Below, one piece after another: positions 1 through 7,029 of a stretch of 14,876 nucleotides of DNA. The first letter of the stretch is position 1; each line of letters opens with the position of its first letter. The notes beneath the pieces were generated by a model. That model was not told the origin of the DNA and did not search any database. It saw only the letters and a program-made list of their open reading frames with translations. The translations under genes and the position numbers were made by a program. Where the stretch lies: the NCBI GenBank assembly GCA_021785795.1, contig JAJYEK010000085.1, forward strand, positions 1 to 14,876. Reading direction: 5' to 3'. This stretch comes from Pseudomonadota bacterium (lineage in GTDB: Bacteria > Pseudomonadota > Gammaproteobacteria > Acidiferrobacterales > UBA6901).

Positions 1-1510
1 CGATCTTAAGCACCTTGCGGATCTTGTCCTCCGGCATCTCCATGCGCACCGCCAGCTCTTCGGGGGTCGGTTCACGGCCCATTTCCTGCAACATCTGACG
101 CGAGATGCGATTAAGCTTGTTGATCGTCTCGATCATATGGACCGGTATGCGGATCGTGCGCGCCTGGTCGGCGATCGAGCGGGTGATGGCCTGCCGAATC
201 CACCAGGTTGCATAGGTCGAGAACTTGTAGCCACGCCGGTACTCGAACTTGTCGACCGCTTTCATCAGACCGATATTGCCTTCCTGGATCAAGTCCAGGA
301 ACTGCAGGCCGCGGTTCGTGTACTTCTTGGCAATCGATATCACGAGACGCAGGTTGGCCTCAACCATCTCCTTTTTGGCGCGCCGCGCCTTGGCCTCGCC
401 GATCGACATACGGCGATTCACTTCCTTGAGCTCGCCAATCGGCATGCCGACACGATCCTGCAGTTGCGCGAGCCGGTTCTGGGCTGCCGTTATGGCTCCC
501 ATGTTGCGTTCGATTGAATCGGCATTGCATTCGCCAGACTTGAGAATCTTCTTGACCCAGCGCGGATTTGCCTCGTGGCCAGGGAAGGTCTTCAGGAATG
601 TCTTGCGCGGCAGGCGGGCCTTACTGACGCAGATGTCCATGATGATCTTTTCCTGCTCCCGCGCCTGGTCCACCAGCGAACGCACCTGTTCCACCAGACG
701 GTTGATCTGCTTGGAAACAAACTTGATTTGCAGGAATTCGTCCGCGAGCTTGCGCTGGATCCTGGCAACTTCAGGGCCATCAAATCCCTTCTTCTCAAGA
801 ACCTTAGTCAGATTCGCATGCAGTTTGCGAATGCGCGCGAACCGGGCGATCGCCTCCTCGCGATCCGGACCACCTTCCTCATCGGCTGTCCCTCCGCCCC
901 CGTCTTCCTCGTTCTCTTCATCGGCGTCGTCCGCTGCCGCACCACGGCCCTCATCGCCCAGCATCTCAGGTGGCGGCTCGTCCACCGCATTAGGGTCCAC
1001 AAAATCGACAACCAGATCGGTAAGGCGCATCTGTTCTGCCTCGACCATATCCATCATCCGCAGGACATCGGTTATCGTGGCTGGACAGGTCGCAATGGCC
1101 TCAGTGCTCTGCCGTATACCGTCCTCGATACGCTTGGCAAGCTCGATTTCGCCTTCACGGGTGAGCAATTCCACCGTCCCCATTTCGCGCATATACATGC
1201 GCACCGGATCGGTGGTGCGGCCGAACTCGTTTTCCACAGCCGAGACCAGCACCTGCTCCGCCTCCTCGGCGACTTCTTCGTCCTCAGGCGCAACAGCCTC
1301 GGTCTTAAGCAGCAGCGTGTCAGGATCCGGCGCCTGATCGTAGACCTCGATCCCCATGTCGTTGATCATGTTGATCACCGCCTCTATCTGGTCGGTGTCA
1401 TGGACACCCTCAGGCAGGTGGTCGTTGATATCGCGATACGTCAGGAATCCCTGCTCCTTTCCCTGGATGATGAGTTTCCTGAGCTGCAGGCGTTGAGTTT
1501 CTTGATCCAT
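1..1510 (-). CDS. rpoD: RNA polymerase primary sigma factor (sigma-70), C-terminus cut by window edge
   Basis: Housekeeping sigma factor that directs RNA polymerase to -10/-35 promoters. The ATG at 1510-1508 opens [13 protein letters not shown], the usual start of region 1.1, and 503 codons are visible. After region 1.1 (about residues 1-80) come the region 1.2 motif [11 protein letters not shown], an acidic, glycine-rich non-conserved linker (about residues 180-210) with a run [11 protein letters not shown], then region 2 (about 375-450) with [31 protein letters not shown] and [15 protein letters not shown]. These cover core binding, -10 recognition and melting. The visible protein ends early in region 3 ([10 protein letters not shown]), so region 4, which reads the -35 box, lies outside. 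It is the last visible gene of the rpsU operon, 78 bases after dnaG, and a candidate promoter of its own sits in that gap. The Shine-Dalgarno is weak. Identity is certain from region 2. Confidence 0.98.
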   Translation of the reverse strand, partial: MDQETQRLQLRKLIIQGKEQGFLTYRDINDHLPEGVHDTDQIEAVINMINDMGIEVYDQAPDPDTLLLKTEAVAPEDEEVAEEAEQVLVSAVENEFGRTTDPVRMYMREMGTVELLTREGEIELAKRIEDGIRQSTEAIATCPATITDVLRMMDMVEAEQMRLTDLVVDFVDPNAVDEPPPEMLGDEGRGAAADDADEENEEDGGGGTADEEGGPDREEAIARFARIRKLHANLTKVLEKKGFDGPEVARIQRKLADEFLQIKFVSKQINRLVEQVRSLVDQAREQEKIIMDICVSKARLPRKTFLKTFPGHEANPRWVKKILKSGECNADSIERNMGAITAAQNRLAQLQDRVGMPIGELKEVNRRMSIGEAKARRAKKEMVEANLRLVISIAKKYTNRGLQFLDLIQEGNIGLMKAVDKFEYRRGYKFSTYATWWIRQAITRSIADQARTIRIPVHMIETINKLNRISRQMLQEMGREPTPEELAVRMEMPEDKIRKVLKI

Positions 1511-1554
1511 ACTTGCGGAATCCGATTCAAAGGGTGAAGGCAAAATAACGTTCC

Positions 1555-1583
1555 ATTTTAAACCAAATGCTGCTTATCCCCAA
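1555..1583 (-). promoter_or_regulatory. Candidate sigma-70 promoter for rpoD in the dnaG-rpoD gap
   Basis: On the minus strand a -35-like TTGGGG (1583-1578) is followed after exactly 17 bases by TAAAAT (1560-1555), which matches the -10 consensus at 5 of 6 positions. Transcription would begin near 1548, leaving a leader of about 38 bases before the rpoD ATG. The site would allow rpoD to be transcribed apart from the operon, as is known in E. coli, where internal rpoD promoters lie inside dnaG. It rests on sequence match only. Confidence 0.45.
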
Positions 1584-1588
1584 GTTTT

Positions 1589-3382
1589 TCAAGGCCCGGG
1601 GGAAGACTTTTCGCGATCAAGTTCCTGTTTTTCACGCAAAAGCCGTACCAGTTCGGCTTTTTCGGCGGCGTTGAGCCCTCCGGCGCGCTCTTTGCGGGAG
1701 AACCGCTCGATCTGCTGGCGGTTGGCCTCACAGCGCAAACGGTGCAGAAGACCCTTGAACTCAGCTTCGACATTCTGCTGGTGCATGGGATGCTGCCGCA
1801 CCGCCAACCTTCCAATGTGGTGTATGTACTTACTATCACGAAAATGCTCCAAAATAGCGCCAGTGGTCAGATTTGGCTGCTCATTTAGCAGATCCATCAG
1901 CTCAACCAGGACAGGAATTCCTTTTCCATCCAGTGCCAGGAAGGGCTGCGGGTCTCCGACCAGACGACCCAGATGGGGATGCTGCAGGAGCAGCGCCACC
2001 GCTGTCTGCACCAGAGATGGCGCCCCGGCATCCTGTGGCTTCCGCATGAGCGCAGCATTTCTGCGCGTCGCAAGCACGGCTCTATCCAACAGTTTAGACA
2101 GTTTTTGCGGCGCCAGAAGGCTGATTTCGGCGAGCCTGGCGACCATCAGTTCCCGGAGCGCGCCCTGGGGTACATTAGACAGAAGCGGTCGGGCGAGTTC
2201 CACGAGACGGGCGCGCCCATCCAGTCGACCGAGGTCAACGTCCGCGGCAAGCGTCTGGAACAGATAATCCGGAAGGGATTGGGCAACCCCGAGGCGGGCG
2301 ACAAAGGCCTGCAGCCCTTCCTTGCGGACCAAGGTGTCCGGGTCTTCCCCATCGGGAAGGAACAGGAAGCTTACCTGGCGACCTTCGTGTAACACCGGCA
2401 ATGCATTCCCCAAGGCACGCCAGGCCGCGTCCCGTCCGGCGCGGTCGCCATCGAAACAGAACACGACCTCCGGGGCGTATCGAAACAGCCTATCGAGATG
2501 GTCACGCGTGGTTGCGGTGCCGAGGGTGGCGACGGCGTAGTCGAACCCGAATTGTGCCAGCGCCACGACATCCATGTAGCCTTCGACCACGAGGACGCGG
2601 TTCTCGCGCCGTAGAGCATCCCGTGCCCTAAATAATCCGTACAGCTCGCGTCCTTTGTGAAACAGCGGGGTTTCAGGTGAATTCAGGTATTTGGGTTCGC
2701 CCTGACCAATTACCCGGCCGCCGAATCCAACGATGCGGCCGCGATAGTCGTGGATGGGGAACATGATGCGGCCACGGAAGCGGTCGTAGTGTCCCCCATT
2801 TTCCTTCTTGACCGCCAAGCCAGCGGCAACCAAGAATTGCTGAGTTTCAGGCTCACTGCCCAGCGCGCGCACAAGGTTGTCCCATCCCTCGGGGGCAAAC
2901 CCCAGACCAAATTCAGCGGCAATCTCACCACTCAGCCCCCGGCCCTTGAGGTACGCCACTGCCTGCTGCGCCTGGGGATGCTCGCGCAACTGCCGGCGAT
3001 AGTAGCGGTCCGCGCGCACCAGCACGTCGCCGATCGCGTCGAGGTCATCAGGCGGGGTCGTCACTGCCGGCGCCGGACCGGACTCACGCGGAACAGTCAG
3101 GCCGGCACGCCCGGCAAGCTCTTCCACCGCCTCCGGGAACGTCATTTGTTCGTATTCCATCAGAAAGCCGATGGCACTGCCATGGATGCCACAACCGAAA
3201 CAGTGAAAAAACTGCTTGTCTGGGCTGACGGTAAACGAGGGAGTTTTCTCTTCGTGAAAGGGGCAGCAGGCTTTGTAGTCCTTGCCCGCTCGGCGTAGCG
3301 GAACGCGCGAATCGATAACATCCACGATGTCGATCCGCGCCAGCAATTCGTCGACGAATTTCTCCGGGATCCTGCCCGTCAT
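1589..3382 (-). CDS. dnaG: DNA primase DnaG
   Basis: Synthesises RNA primers at the replication fork together with the DnaB helicase. Numbered from the ATG at 3382, the N-terminal zinc domain has the CHC2 ligands C40, H43, C61 and C64 (CPFH...HCFGCG). The TOPRIM catalytic core has E266 in VVEGYMDVV and the DxD pair D310/D312 in FCFDGDRAG. These positions agree with E. coli DnaG to within one residue, which supports this start over an in-frame TTG 21 bases upstream. The C-terminal third (about residues 420-597), with the LLHRLRCEANRQQIERF helix near its end, is the DnaB-interacting domain and, as usual, is less conserved. The length of 597 residues is normal (E. coli 581). It lies between yqeY (63-base gap) and rpoD (78-base gap). 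No defect is seen. Confidence 0.97.
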   Translation of the reverse strand: MTGRIPEKFVDELLARIDIVDVIDSRVPLRRAGKDYKACCPFHEEKTPSFTVSPDKQFFHCFGCGIHGSAIGFLMEYEQMTFPEAVEELAGRAGLTVPRESGPAPAVTTPPDDLDAIGDVLVRADRYYRRQLREHPQAQQAVAYLKGRGLSGEIAAEFGLGFAPEGWDNLVRALGSEPETQQFLVAAGLAVKKENGGHYDRFRGRIMFPIHDYRGRIVGFGGRVIGQGEPKYLNSPETPLFHKGRELYGLFRARDALRRENRVLVVEGYMDVVALAQFGFDYAVATLGTATTRDHLDRLFRYAPEVVFCFDGDRAGRDAAWRALGNALPVLHEGRQVSFLFLPDGEDPDTLVRKEGLQAFVARLGVAQSLPDYLFQTLAADVDLGRLDGRARLVELARPLLSNVPQGALRELMVARLAEISLLAPQKLSKLLDRAVLATRRNAALMRKPQDAGAPSLVQTAVALLLQHPHLGRLVGDPQPFLALDGKGIPVLVELMDLLNEQPNLTTGAILEHFRDSKYIHHIGRLAVRQHPMHQQNVEAEFKGLLHRLRCEANRQQIERFSRKERAGGLNAAEKAELVRLLREKQELDREKSSPGP

Positions 3383-3445
3383 GGCTCTACTCTGTCGGGC
3401 CAAAGGACTCGAGTCTGCCCGTTGCGCCGGGAGTACGGGCCCGCC

Positions 3446-3898
3446 CTAGTCCTTGGCGGTGAGCTTCAGCTTGATCTTGCTGCTCACCTTTCCCATATCG
3501 GCGCGCCCCTGCAATGCCGGCCTAAGGCTCGCCACGACCTTTCCCATGTCCTTCACCCCACCGGCGCCGGTCTCGGCGATGGCCTTGGTGATCAGCTCGT
3601 CGATCTGCGCCTCGCTCAGGGGCTCCGGCAAGTACGATTCCCAGACAGCGATGTCCCGGCTCTCCTTGTCGACGAGGTCCTGGCGGCCGCCCTGCCGGAA
3701 CTGCTCCACAGAATCGCGCCCCTGGCGGACCAGTTTTTCGATCACCGCCATTACCTGCGCATCGTCAAGCGTAATGCGCTCATCGACCTCACGCCGCTGG
3801 ATCGCCGCCAGCAGCATGCGGATTGCCTCCAGGCGCCCCTGTTCCCGGCTGCGTAGGGCGCCCTTCATGTCCTCTTTGATCCGGTCTTTAAGCGTCAC
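3446..3898 (-). CDS. yqeY: GatB/YqeY domain protein
   Basis: A 150-residue stand-alone YqeY protein, homologous to the C-terminal tail domain of the GatB subunit of tRNA-dependent amidotransferase. Its own function is not established; a role in tRNA or translation is inferred from the GatB tail. Typical family features are the start TLKDRIKEDMKGALRSR, the helix EAIRMLLAAIQRREVDER, the motif YLPEPLSEAQIDELI and the C-terminal DMGKVVASLRPALQGRADM segment. The start is GTG (3898-3896), with a GGAAG Shine-Dalgarno six bases upstream. It sits in the rpsU-dnaG interval, an arrangement common in gammaproteobacteria outside the enterics, and should be co-transcribed with both. The downstream gap to dnaG holds a small inverted repeat (3417-3440). 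Confidence 0.93.
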   Translation of the reverse strand: MTLKDRIKEDMKGALRSREQGRLEAIRMLLAAIQRREVDERITLDDAQVMAVIEKLVRQGRDSVEQFRQGGRQDLVDKESRDIAVWESYLPEPLSEAQIDELITKAIAETGAGGVKDMGKVVASLRPALQGRADMGKVSSKIKLKLTAKD

Positions 3899-3944
3899 TG
3901 CGCGCTTCCGGAACCCTGCCCCACGGCTGAATCGGACGTTTCAT

Positions 3945-4160
3945 TCAGTACAGGCGCGTCGTGCGGGCCGTGATCCGGGAGAGTTTCTTCAGCTCGCGCT
4001 TACGCGCTGCGGCAGCTTTGCGCTTGCGCACCGTCGTCGGCTTCTCGTAAAACTCGCGACGACGAATTTCTGCGAAGACTCCGGCCTTTTCGCAAGAGCG
4101 CCGGAAACGGCGCAGGGCCACCTCGAAGGGTTCGTGTTCCTTTACCCGGACAGTCGGCAT
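3945..4160 (-). CDS. rpsU: 30S ribosomal protein bS21
   Basis: Small ribosomal subunit protein that promotes initiation on leadered mRNAs near the anti-Shine-Dalgarno end of 16S rRNA. The 71-residue product starts [19 protein letters not shown] and ends in the basic tail ARTTRLY, with the family core [20 protein letters not shown]. Length and sequence match E. coli S21 closely. The ATG at 4160 is preferred over an upstream in-frame ATG (4196) because it gives the family N-terminus and is preceded by a GAGGA Shine-Dalgarno seven bases away. It is the first gene of the operon, 46 bases upstream of yqeY, behind a strong candidate promoter at 4217-4245 that gives a leader of about 50 bases. Confidence 0.98.
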   Translation of the reverse strand: MPTVRVKEHEPFEVALRRFRRSCEKAGVFAEIRRREFYEKPTTVRKRKAAAARKRELKKLSRITARTTRLY

Positions 4161-4199
4161 CAATATTCCTCGGCAATTCGATTGAATACGAAACATGGC

Positions 4200-4228
4200 T
4201 AAACGGCGAACCGGGAATAATATATAAT
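4200..4228 (+). promoter_or_regulatory. Possible tsaD promoter, perfect -10 but poor -35
   Basis: A perfect TATAAT occurs at 4223-4228. The hexamer 17 bases upstream (TAAACG, 4200-4205) matches the -35 consensus at only three positions. Transcription would begin near 4235, giving a leader of about 34 bases to the ATG at 4269. Its -10 box immediately adjoins that of the opposing rpsU promoter, so the two polymerases should compete for the same few turns of helix. Confidence 0.4.
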
Positions 4229-4245
4229 AATCTGCTCGTTGTCAT
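4217..4245 (-). promoter_or_regulatory. Strong candidate sigma-70 promoter of the rpsU-yqeY-dnaG-rpoD operon
   Basis: On the minus strand ATGACA (4245-4240, 5 of 6 to the -35 consensus) is followed after 17 bases by TATTAT (4222-4217, 5 of 6 to the -10 consensus). Transcription would begin near 4210, about 50 bases before the rpsU ATG. The site lies in the only strongly AT-rich patch of this stretch, which is shared with the divergent tsaD. E. coli has promoters at the same place. Confidence 0.65.
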
Positions 4246-4268
4246 CAGCTCAGCCCAAACCGGCCCAC

Positions 4269-5285
4269 ATGCGCGTACTCGGCATCGAAACCTCGTGCGA
4301 CGACACTGGGATTGCGGTCTACGACTCTGAACTGGGGCTGTTGGGCCATCGGCTGTACTCCCAGAGCGGCCTGCACGCCGAATATGGCGGGGTGGTGCCG
4401 GAGCTGGCTTCCCGCGACCATATCCGCAAGGTCCTCCCCCTGACGCGCGAAGTTCTGGCTGCCTGCGCCACCCGGCCCCAGGAATTGCATGGAATTGCCT
4501 ATACCGCCGGCCCCGGACTGGCGGGCGCACTACTGGTGGGCGCTGCCATTGGCCAGAGCCTGGCGTGGGCCTGGCGGGTGCCTGCCATCGGCGTGCACCA
4601 CATGGAGGGTCATTTGCTCGCTCCCATGCTCGAACCCGACCCCCCCTCGTTTCCGTTTCTGGCGCTGCTGGTCTCCGGTGGCCATACGCTGATTGCCGAC
4701 ATCCAGGCCCACGGAAACTACAAAGTGATGGGGGAGTCGGTCGACGATGCCGTGGGCGAGGCATTCGATAAAACGGCCAAATTGCTCGGCCTCGGCTATC
4801 CAGGAGGACCGGCGATCGCGCGTGCCGCCTCCGCGGGCACGCCAGGCCGTTTCCGCTTTCCGCGGCCAATGACCGACCGACCGGGGCTGGATTTCAGCTT
4901 CAGCGGACTCAAGACGGCGGCCGCGCTGGCTGCAAGGGACCGGATCCTCGACCCCCAATCGGTCGCCGACATCGCCCATGCATTCCAAGACGCCGCGGTC
5001 GAAACGCTTGTCATCAAGTGTGAACGGGCTCTGGTGGCGACCGGACACCGGCGCCTCATCGTCGCCGGCGGGGTCGGCGCGAACCGCCTGCTCCGAGAGC
5101 GGCTGGCGGACCTCACTGCATCACTGGGAGCAAGGGTTTATTTTCCGCGCCCACAATTCTGCACAGACAACGGCGCAATGATCGCCCTGGCGGGATCCCT
5201 GCGTCTGGCGGCCGGACTGCGCGACGGGCCGGCTTTCGTCGTGCATCCGCGCTGGCCGATAGGCGATCTGCCTCCCGCGGGCTGA
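4269..5285 (+). CDS. tsaD: tRNA N6-adenosine threonylcarbamoyltransferase TsaD
   Basis: Transfers threonylcarbamoyl from TC-AMP to A37 of tRNAs that read ANN codons, working with TsaB and TsaE in the cytoplasm. The 338-residue product begins [19 protein letters not shown]. It has the metal-binding HHMEGH with H111 and H115 at the same positions as in E. coli, the nucleotide-binding loops ALLVSGGHT and [15 protein letters not shown], and the [13 protein letters not shown] and CTDNGAMIA motifs near the C-terminus. The ATG at 4269 is chosen for this exact correspondence; an in-frame TTG at 4239 would add ten residues and lie almost at the predicted transcription start. No clear Shine-Dalgarno is seen. 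It is divergent from rpsU and convergent with plsY. No defect is seen. Confidence 0.97.
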   Translation: MRVLGIETSCDDTGIAVYDSELGLLGHRLYSQSGLHAEYGGVVPELASRDHIRKVLPLTREVLAACATRPQELHGIAYTAGPGLAGALLVGAAIGQSLAWAWRVPAIGVHHMEGHLLAPMLEPDPPSFPFLALLVSGGHTLIADIQAHGNYKVMGESVDDAVGEAFDKTAKLLGLGYPGGPAIARAASAGTPGRFRFPRPMTDRPGLDFSFSGLKTAAALAARDRILDPQSVADIAHAFQDAAVETLVIKCERALVATGHRRLIVAGGVGANRLLRERLADLTASLGARVYFPRPQFCTDNGAMIALAGSLRLAAGLRDGPAFVVHPRWPIGDLPPAG

Positions 5286-5286
5286 C

Positions 5287-5433
5287 GCCGGCCCAGCTTT
5301 CGTGCCGGCATCTGAGGTGAGGCCAGGCAGACGCTATGGGCTGGACGATCCGTGCAGGCAGATGGTCGGTTCAGCAGGCCCGGGCTCGAGCCACGGGGCG
5401 CCCGGGGCGGGATCCATTAGCCGCGGTCGTTCC
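5287..5433. other. Convergent tsaD/plsY intergenic spacer with two GC-rich inverted repeats
   Basis: No gene is seen. Two inverted repeats could form hairpins: GCCGGC at 5287-5292 with 5304-5309 (6-base arms, 11-base loop) directly after the tsaD stop, and CCCGGGC at 5379-5385 with GCCCGGG at 5400-5406 (7-base arms, 14-base loop). Neither has a following T-run on either strand, so they are weak candidates for transcription ends between the converging genes. A 10-base palindrome GGCTCGAGCC (5383-5392) overlaps the second. Confidence 0.3.
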
Positions 5434-6018
5434 TCAAAAATGTATCCTGCTCTCGGTACCGGCAACCAGCTTGCGGATGTTGGAGCGATGACGCCAAAGC
5501 AGCAGCACCACGATGATGCTGGTTGCAATGAGGATTGGTCGTACTGGCATTCGCCACCATACGTACACCGGTGCCAGGATTGCAGCCGTGATTGCGGACA
5601 GGGACGAATAGCGGAACAACAGGGACATGACAACCCAGGTGGTCATCAGCAGCAGCCCCACCCAGATATTGACCGCCGAAATCACGCCAAGCGCGGTGGC
5701 CACCCCCTTGCCACCCCGAAAACCGTGAAAGACCGGATACAGATGTCCGAGGAATGCCGCAAGCATCACGAGCGCTATGGTCGTCTGGCCAGCCCCGAGC
5801 ACGCGTGCCAGCACCACCGGTATGACCCCCTTGAAGACGTCGCCGACGAGTGTGACGGCCGCTGCCGCCTTGCCACCATAGCGCAGGACATTGGTGGCGC
5901 CGGGGTTTTGCGAACCCACCTTGCGGGGGTCCTGCAATCCCATCAGCCTTGTCACGACAATCGCGGACGAAACCGATCCGATCAGATAGGCCGCTACCGG
6001 AAGAAGATAAAAAATCAT
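5434..6018 (-). CDS. plsY: Acyl-phosphate:glycerol-3-phosphate acyltransferase PlsY
   Basis: Integral inner-membrane enzyme that moves an acyl group from acyl-phosphate (made by PlsX) to position 1 of glycerol-3-phosphate, the first committed step of phospholipid synthesis. The 194-residue product is mostly hydrophobic, with about five membrane segments, starting with FYLLPVAAYLIGSVSSAIVV. It carries the three family motifs: VGSQNPGATNVLR (about residues 34-46), GHLYPVFHGFRGGKGVAT (about 91-108) and HRSNIRKLVAGTESR near the C-terminus. Length and motif order are normal. The ATG at 6018 has no clear Shine-Dalgarno, and a candidate promoter places the transcription start only a few bases upstream. 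It converges with tsaD and diverges from folB. Confidence 0.96.
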   Translation of the reverse strand: MIFYLLPVAAYLIGSVSSAIVVTRLMGLQDPRKVGSQNPGATNVLRYGGKAAAAVTLVGDVFKGVIPVVLARVLGAGQTTIALVMLAAFLGHLYPVFHGFRGGKGVATALGVISAVNIWVGLLLMTTWVVMSLLFRYSSLSAITAAILAPVYVWWRMPVRPILIATSIIVVLLLWRHRSNIRKLVAGTESRIHF

Positions 6019-6026
6019 GGCGCGCT

Positions 6027-6055
6027 ATTGGAAGACCTAAAGCGCCTGCCGTCAA
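6027..6055 (-). promoter_or_regulatory. Candidate plsY promoter
   Basis: On the minus strand TTGACG (6055-6050, 5 of 6 to the -35 consensus) is followed after 17 bases by TCCAAT (6032-6027, 4 of 6 to the -10 consensus). Transcription would begin near 6020, almost at the plsY ATG (6018), so the message would be nearly leaderless. The -35 box overlaps the -35 box of the opposing candidate folB promoter. Confidence 0.35.
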
Positions 6056-6082
6056 GACATCAGCTACGGATTTCGCTATAGT
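6054..6082 (+). promoter_or_regulatory. Candidate folB-folK promoter
   Basis: AAGACA (6054-6059, 4 of 6 to the -35 consensus) is followed after 17 bases by TATAGT (6077-6082, 5 of 6 to the -10 consensus). Transcription would begin near 6089, about 18 bases before the folB ATG, with a weak GGAAA ribosome-binding site between. It shares two bases of its -35 box with the divergent plsY candidate. Confidence 0.45.
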
Positions 6083-6106
6083 CCCGCCGAGACCACGGAA
6101 ATACCC

Positions 6107-6463
6107 ATGGACCTGATTTACTTACACGGCCTGAAGGTCGACTGCATCATCGGCATCTGGGAGTGGGAGCGGCGCACAACCCAGACGATCACCATCGACA
6201 TCGACATGGCGGTGGACGTGCGGCAGGCGGCTGCGACTGATCGAATTGAAGACACGCTCAACTACAAGGCTGTTGCCAAGCGCGTGGGTGCGTTCGTCGG
6301 CACCTCTCAGTTCCAGCTGGTGGAGACCCTGACGGAAAAGGTTGCCGAGCTGGTTCTGGGGGAATTCCGGATACCGTGGGTACGCGTGGCGATCAACAAG
6401 CGCGGGGCGATCCGGGATGCCACCGACGTCGGGGTGATCGTCGAGCGGGGACGGAGAAACTAG
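6107..6463 (+). CDS. folB: Dihydroneopterin aldolase FolB
   Basis: Cleaves 7,8-dihydroneopterin to 6-hydroxymethyl-7,8-dihydropterin and glycolaldehyde in folate synthesis. The 118-residue product matches the E. coli family member in length and layout: start MDLIYLHGLKVDCIIGIWEWE, pterin-pocket glutamates near E73 (LVETLTEKVAELVL), the conserved Y53 (LNYKAVAKRV) and catalytic-type K98 (INKRGAIRDATDVGVIVERG). E21 corresponds to the conserved glutamate after the GIWEWE turn. The ATG at 6107 gives the family N-terminus. It is followed 38 bases later by folK, the next enzyme of the same pathway, so a two-gene operon is likely. It is divergent from plsY. Confidence 0.95.
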   Translation: MDLIYLHGLKVDCIIGIWEWERRTTQTITIDIDMAVDVRQAAATDRIEDTLNYKAVAKRVGAFVGTSQFQLVETLTEKVAELVLGEFRIPWVRVAINKRGAIRDATDVGVIVERGRRN

Positions 6464-6501
6464 TCACGGCTCCGCGACCGGGCAGCGCACGGTGCCATCA
6501 G

Positions 6502-6993
6502 ATGATCCCGGTGTTCGTTAGCATTGGCAGCAATATAGACCGTGAGCATCATATCCGCACGGCGGTCGCCGAACTGCGGACGCGCTACGGCACACTGCTG
6601 CTATCAGGCGTGTATGAGTCGACTGCCATCGGCTTCCGCGGAGACAACTTTTACAATCTGGTCGCCCGATTCCAAACCGATGTTCCGGTACTCGACCTGT
6701 TCGGCCAGCTGTCTGAGCTGGAGCGTGGCCACGGCCGCATTCGCGGCGCCGACCGATTTGTGTCACGCACGCTTGACCTGGACTTGTTGCTGTACGGCAA
6801 CCTGGTACGTCGGGGCGGACCGCTCCGGATTCCGCGTCCCGAGATCACGCGCTATGCGTTCGTGCTGAAGCCGCTCTCCGAAATCGCGCCGGACCTTCGT
6901 CACCCGGTGACGGGGATCGGAATGGCAAAAATGTGGTCGCGCCTTGCAGCCGAGAACCAGGCTATATGGCCGGCGCTTATCGACGGACTCTAG
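6502..6993 (+). CDS. folK: 6-Hydroxymethyl-7,8-dihydropterin pyrophosphokinase FolK (HPPK)
   Basis: Transfers pyrophosphate from ATP to 6-hydroxymethyl-7,8-dihydropterin, the product of FolB, giving the substrate of dihydropteroate synthase. The 163-residue product has the HPPK start IPVFVSIGSNIDRE, the segment YESTAIGFRGDNFYNLV that contributes to the pterin pocket, and the signature RFVSRTLDLDLLLYGN, whose D92 and D94 correspond to the two magnesium-binding aspartates. The C-terminal IPRPEITRYAFVLKPLSEIAP is also typical. The ATG at 6502 is chosen because translation upstream of it resembles nothing in the family; no clear Shine-Dalgarno is seen. It lies 38 bases after folB and converges with the pteridine reductase gene, leaving 36 bases between stop codons. 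Confidence 0.96.
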   Translation: MIPVFVSIGSNIDREHHIRTAVAELRTRYGTLLLSGVYESTAIGFRGDNFYNLVARFQTDVPVLDLFGQLSELERGHGRIRGADRFVSRTLDLDLLLYGNLVRRGGPLRIPRPEITRYAFVLKPLSEIAPDLRHPVTGIGMAKMWSRLAAENQAIWPALIDGL

Positions 6994-7029
6994 CAGCTGG
7001 GCAAATCACGGACGCGTAACCGCAGCGAA

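Noticed and set aside
249..1537. Long open frames on the plus strand across rpoD (up to 362 codons)
   Set aside because: They are antisense to clear sigma-70 coding sequence and give arginine/serine-rich products with no domain. High GC content makes such shadows common.
4000..4869. A 289-codon minus-strand frame over rpsU and tsaD
   Set aside because: It crosses two verified genes and is extremely rich in arginine, proline and glycine; no family features.
5287..5309. Hairpin GCCGGC/GCCGGC as a rho-independent terminator of tsaD
   Set aside because: There is no T-run on either side and the loop is 11 bases. It is noted only as part of the spacer.
3406..5392. Two 10-base palindromes centred on CTCGAG (3406-3415 and 5383-5392) as sites for a shared regulator
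   Set aside because: Only the central six bases agree, the two lie in unrelated contexts, and such palindromes are expected by chance in GC-rich DNA.
5302..6081. A 259-codon plus-strand frame across plsY
   Set aside because: It is antisense to PlsY, which has all three family motifs; the product is histidine/arginine/glutamine-rich noise.
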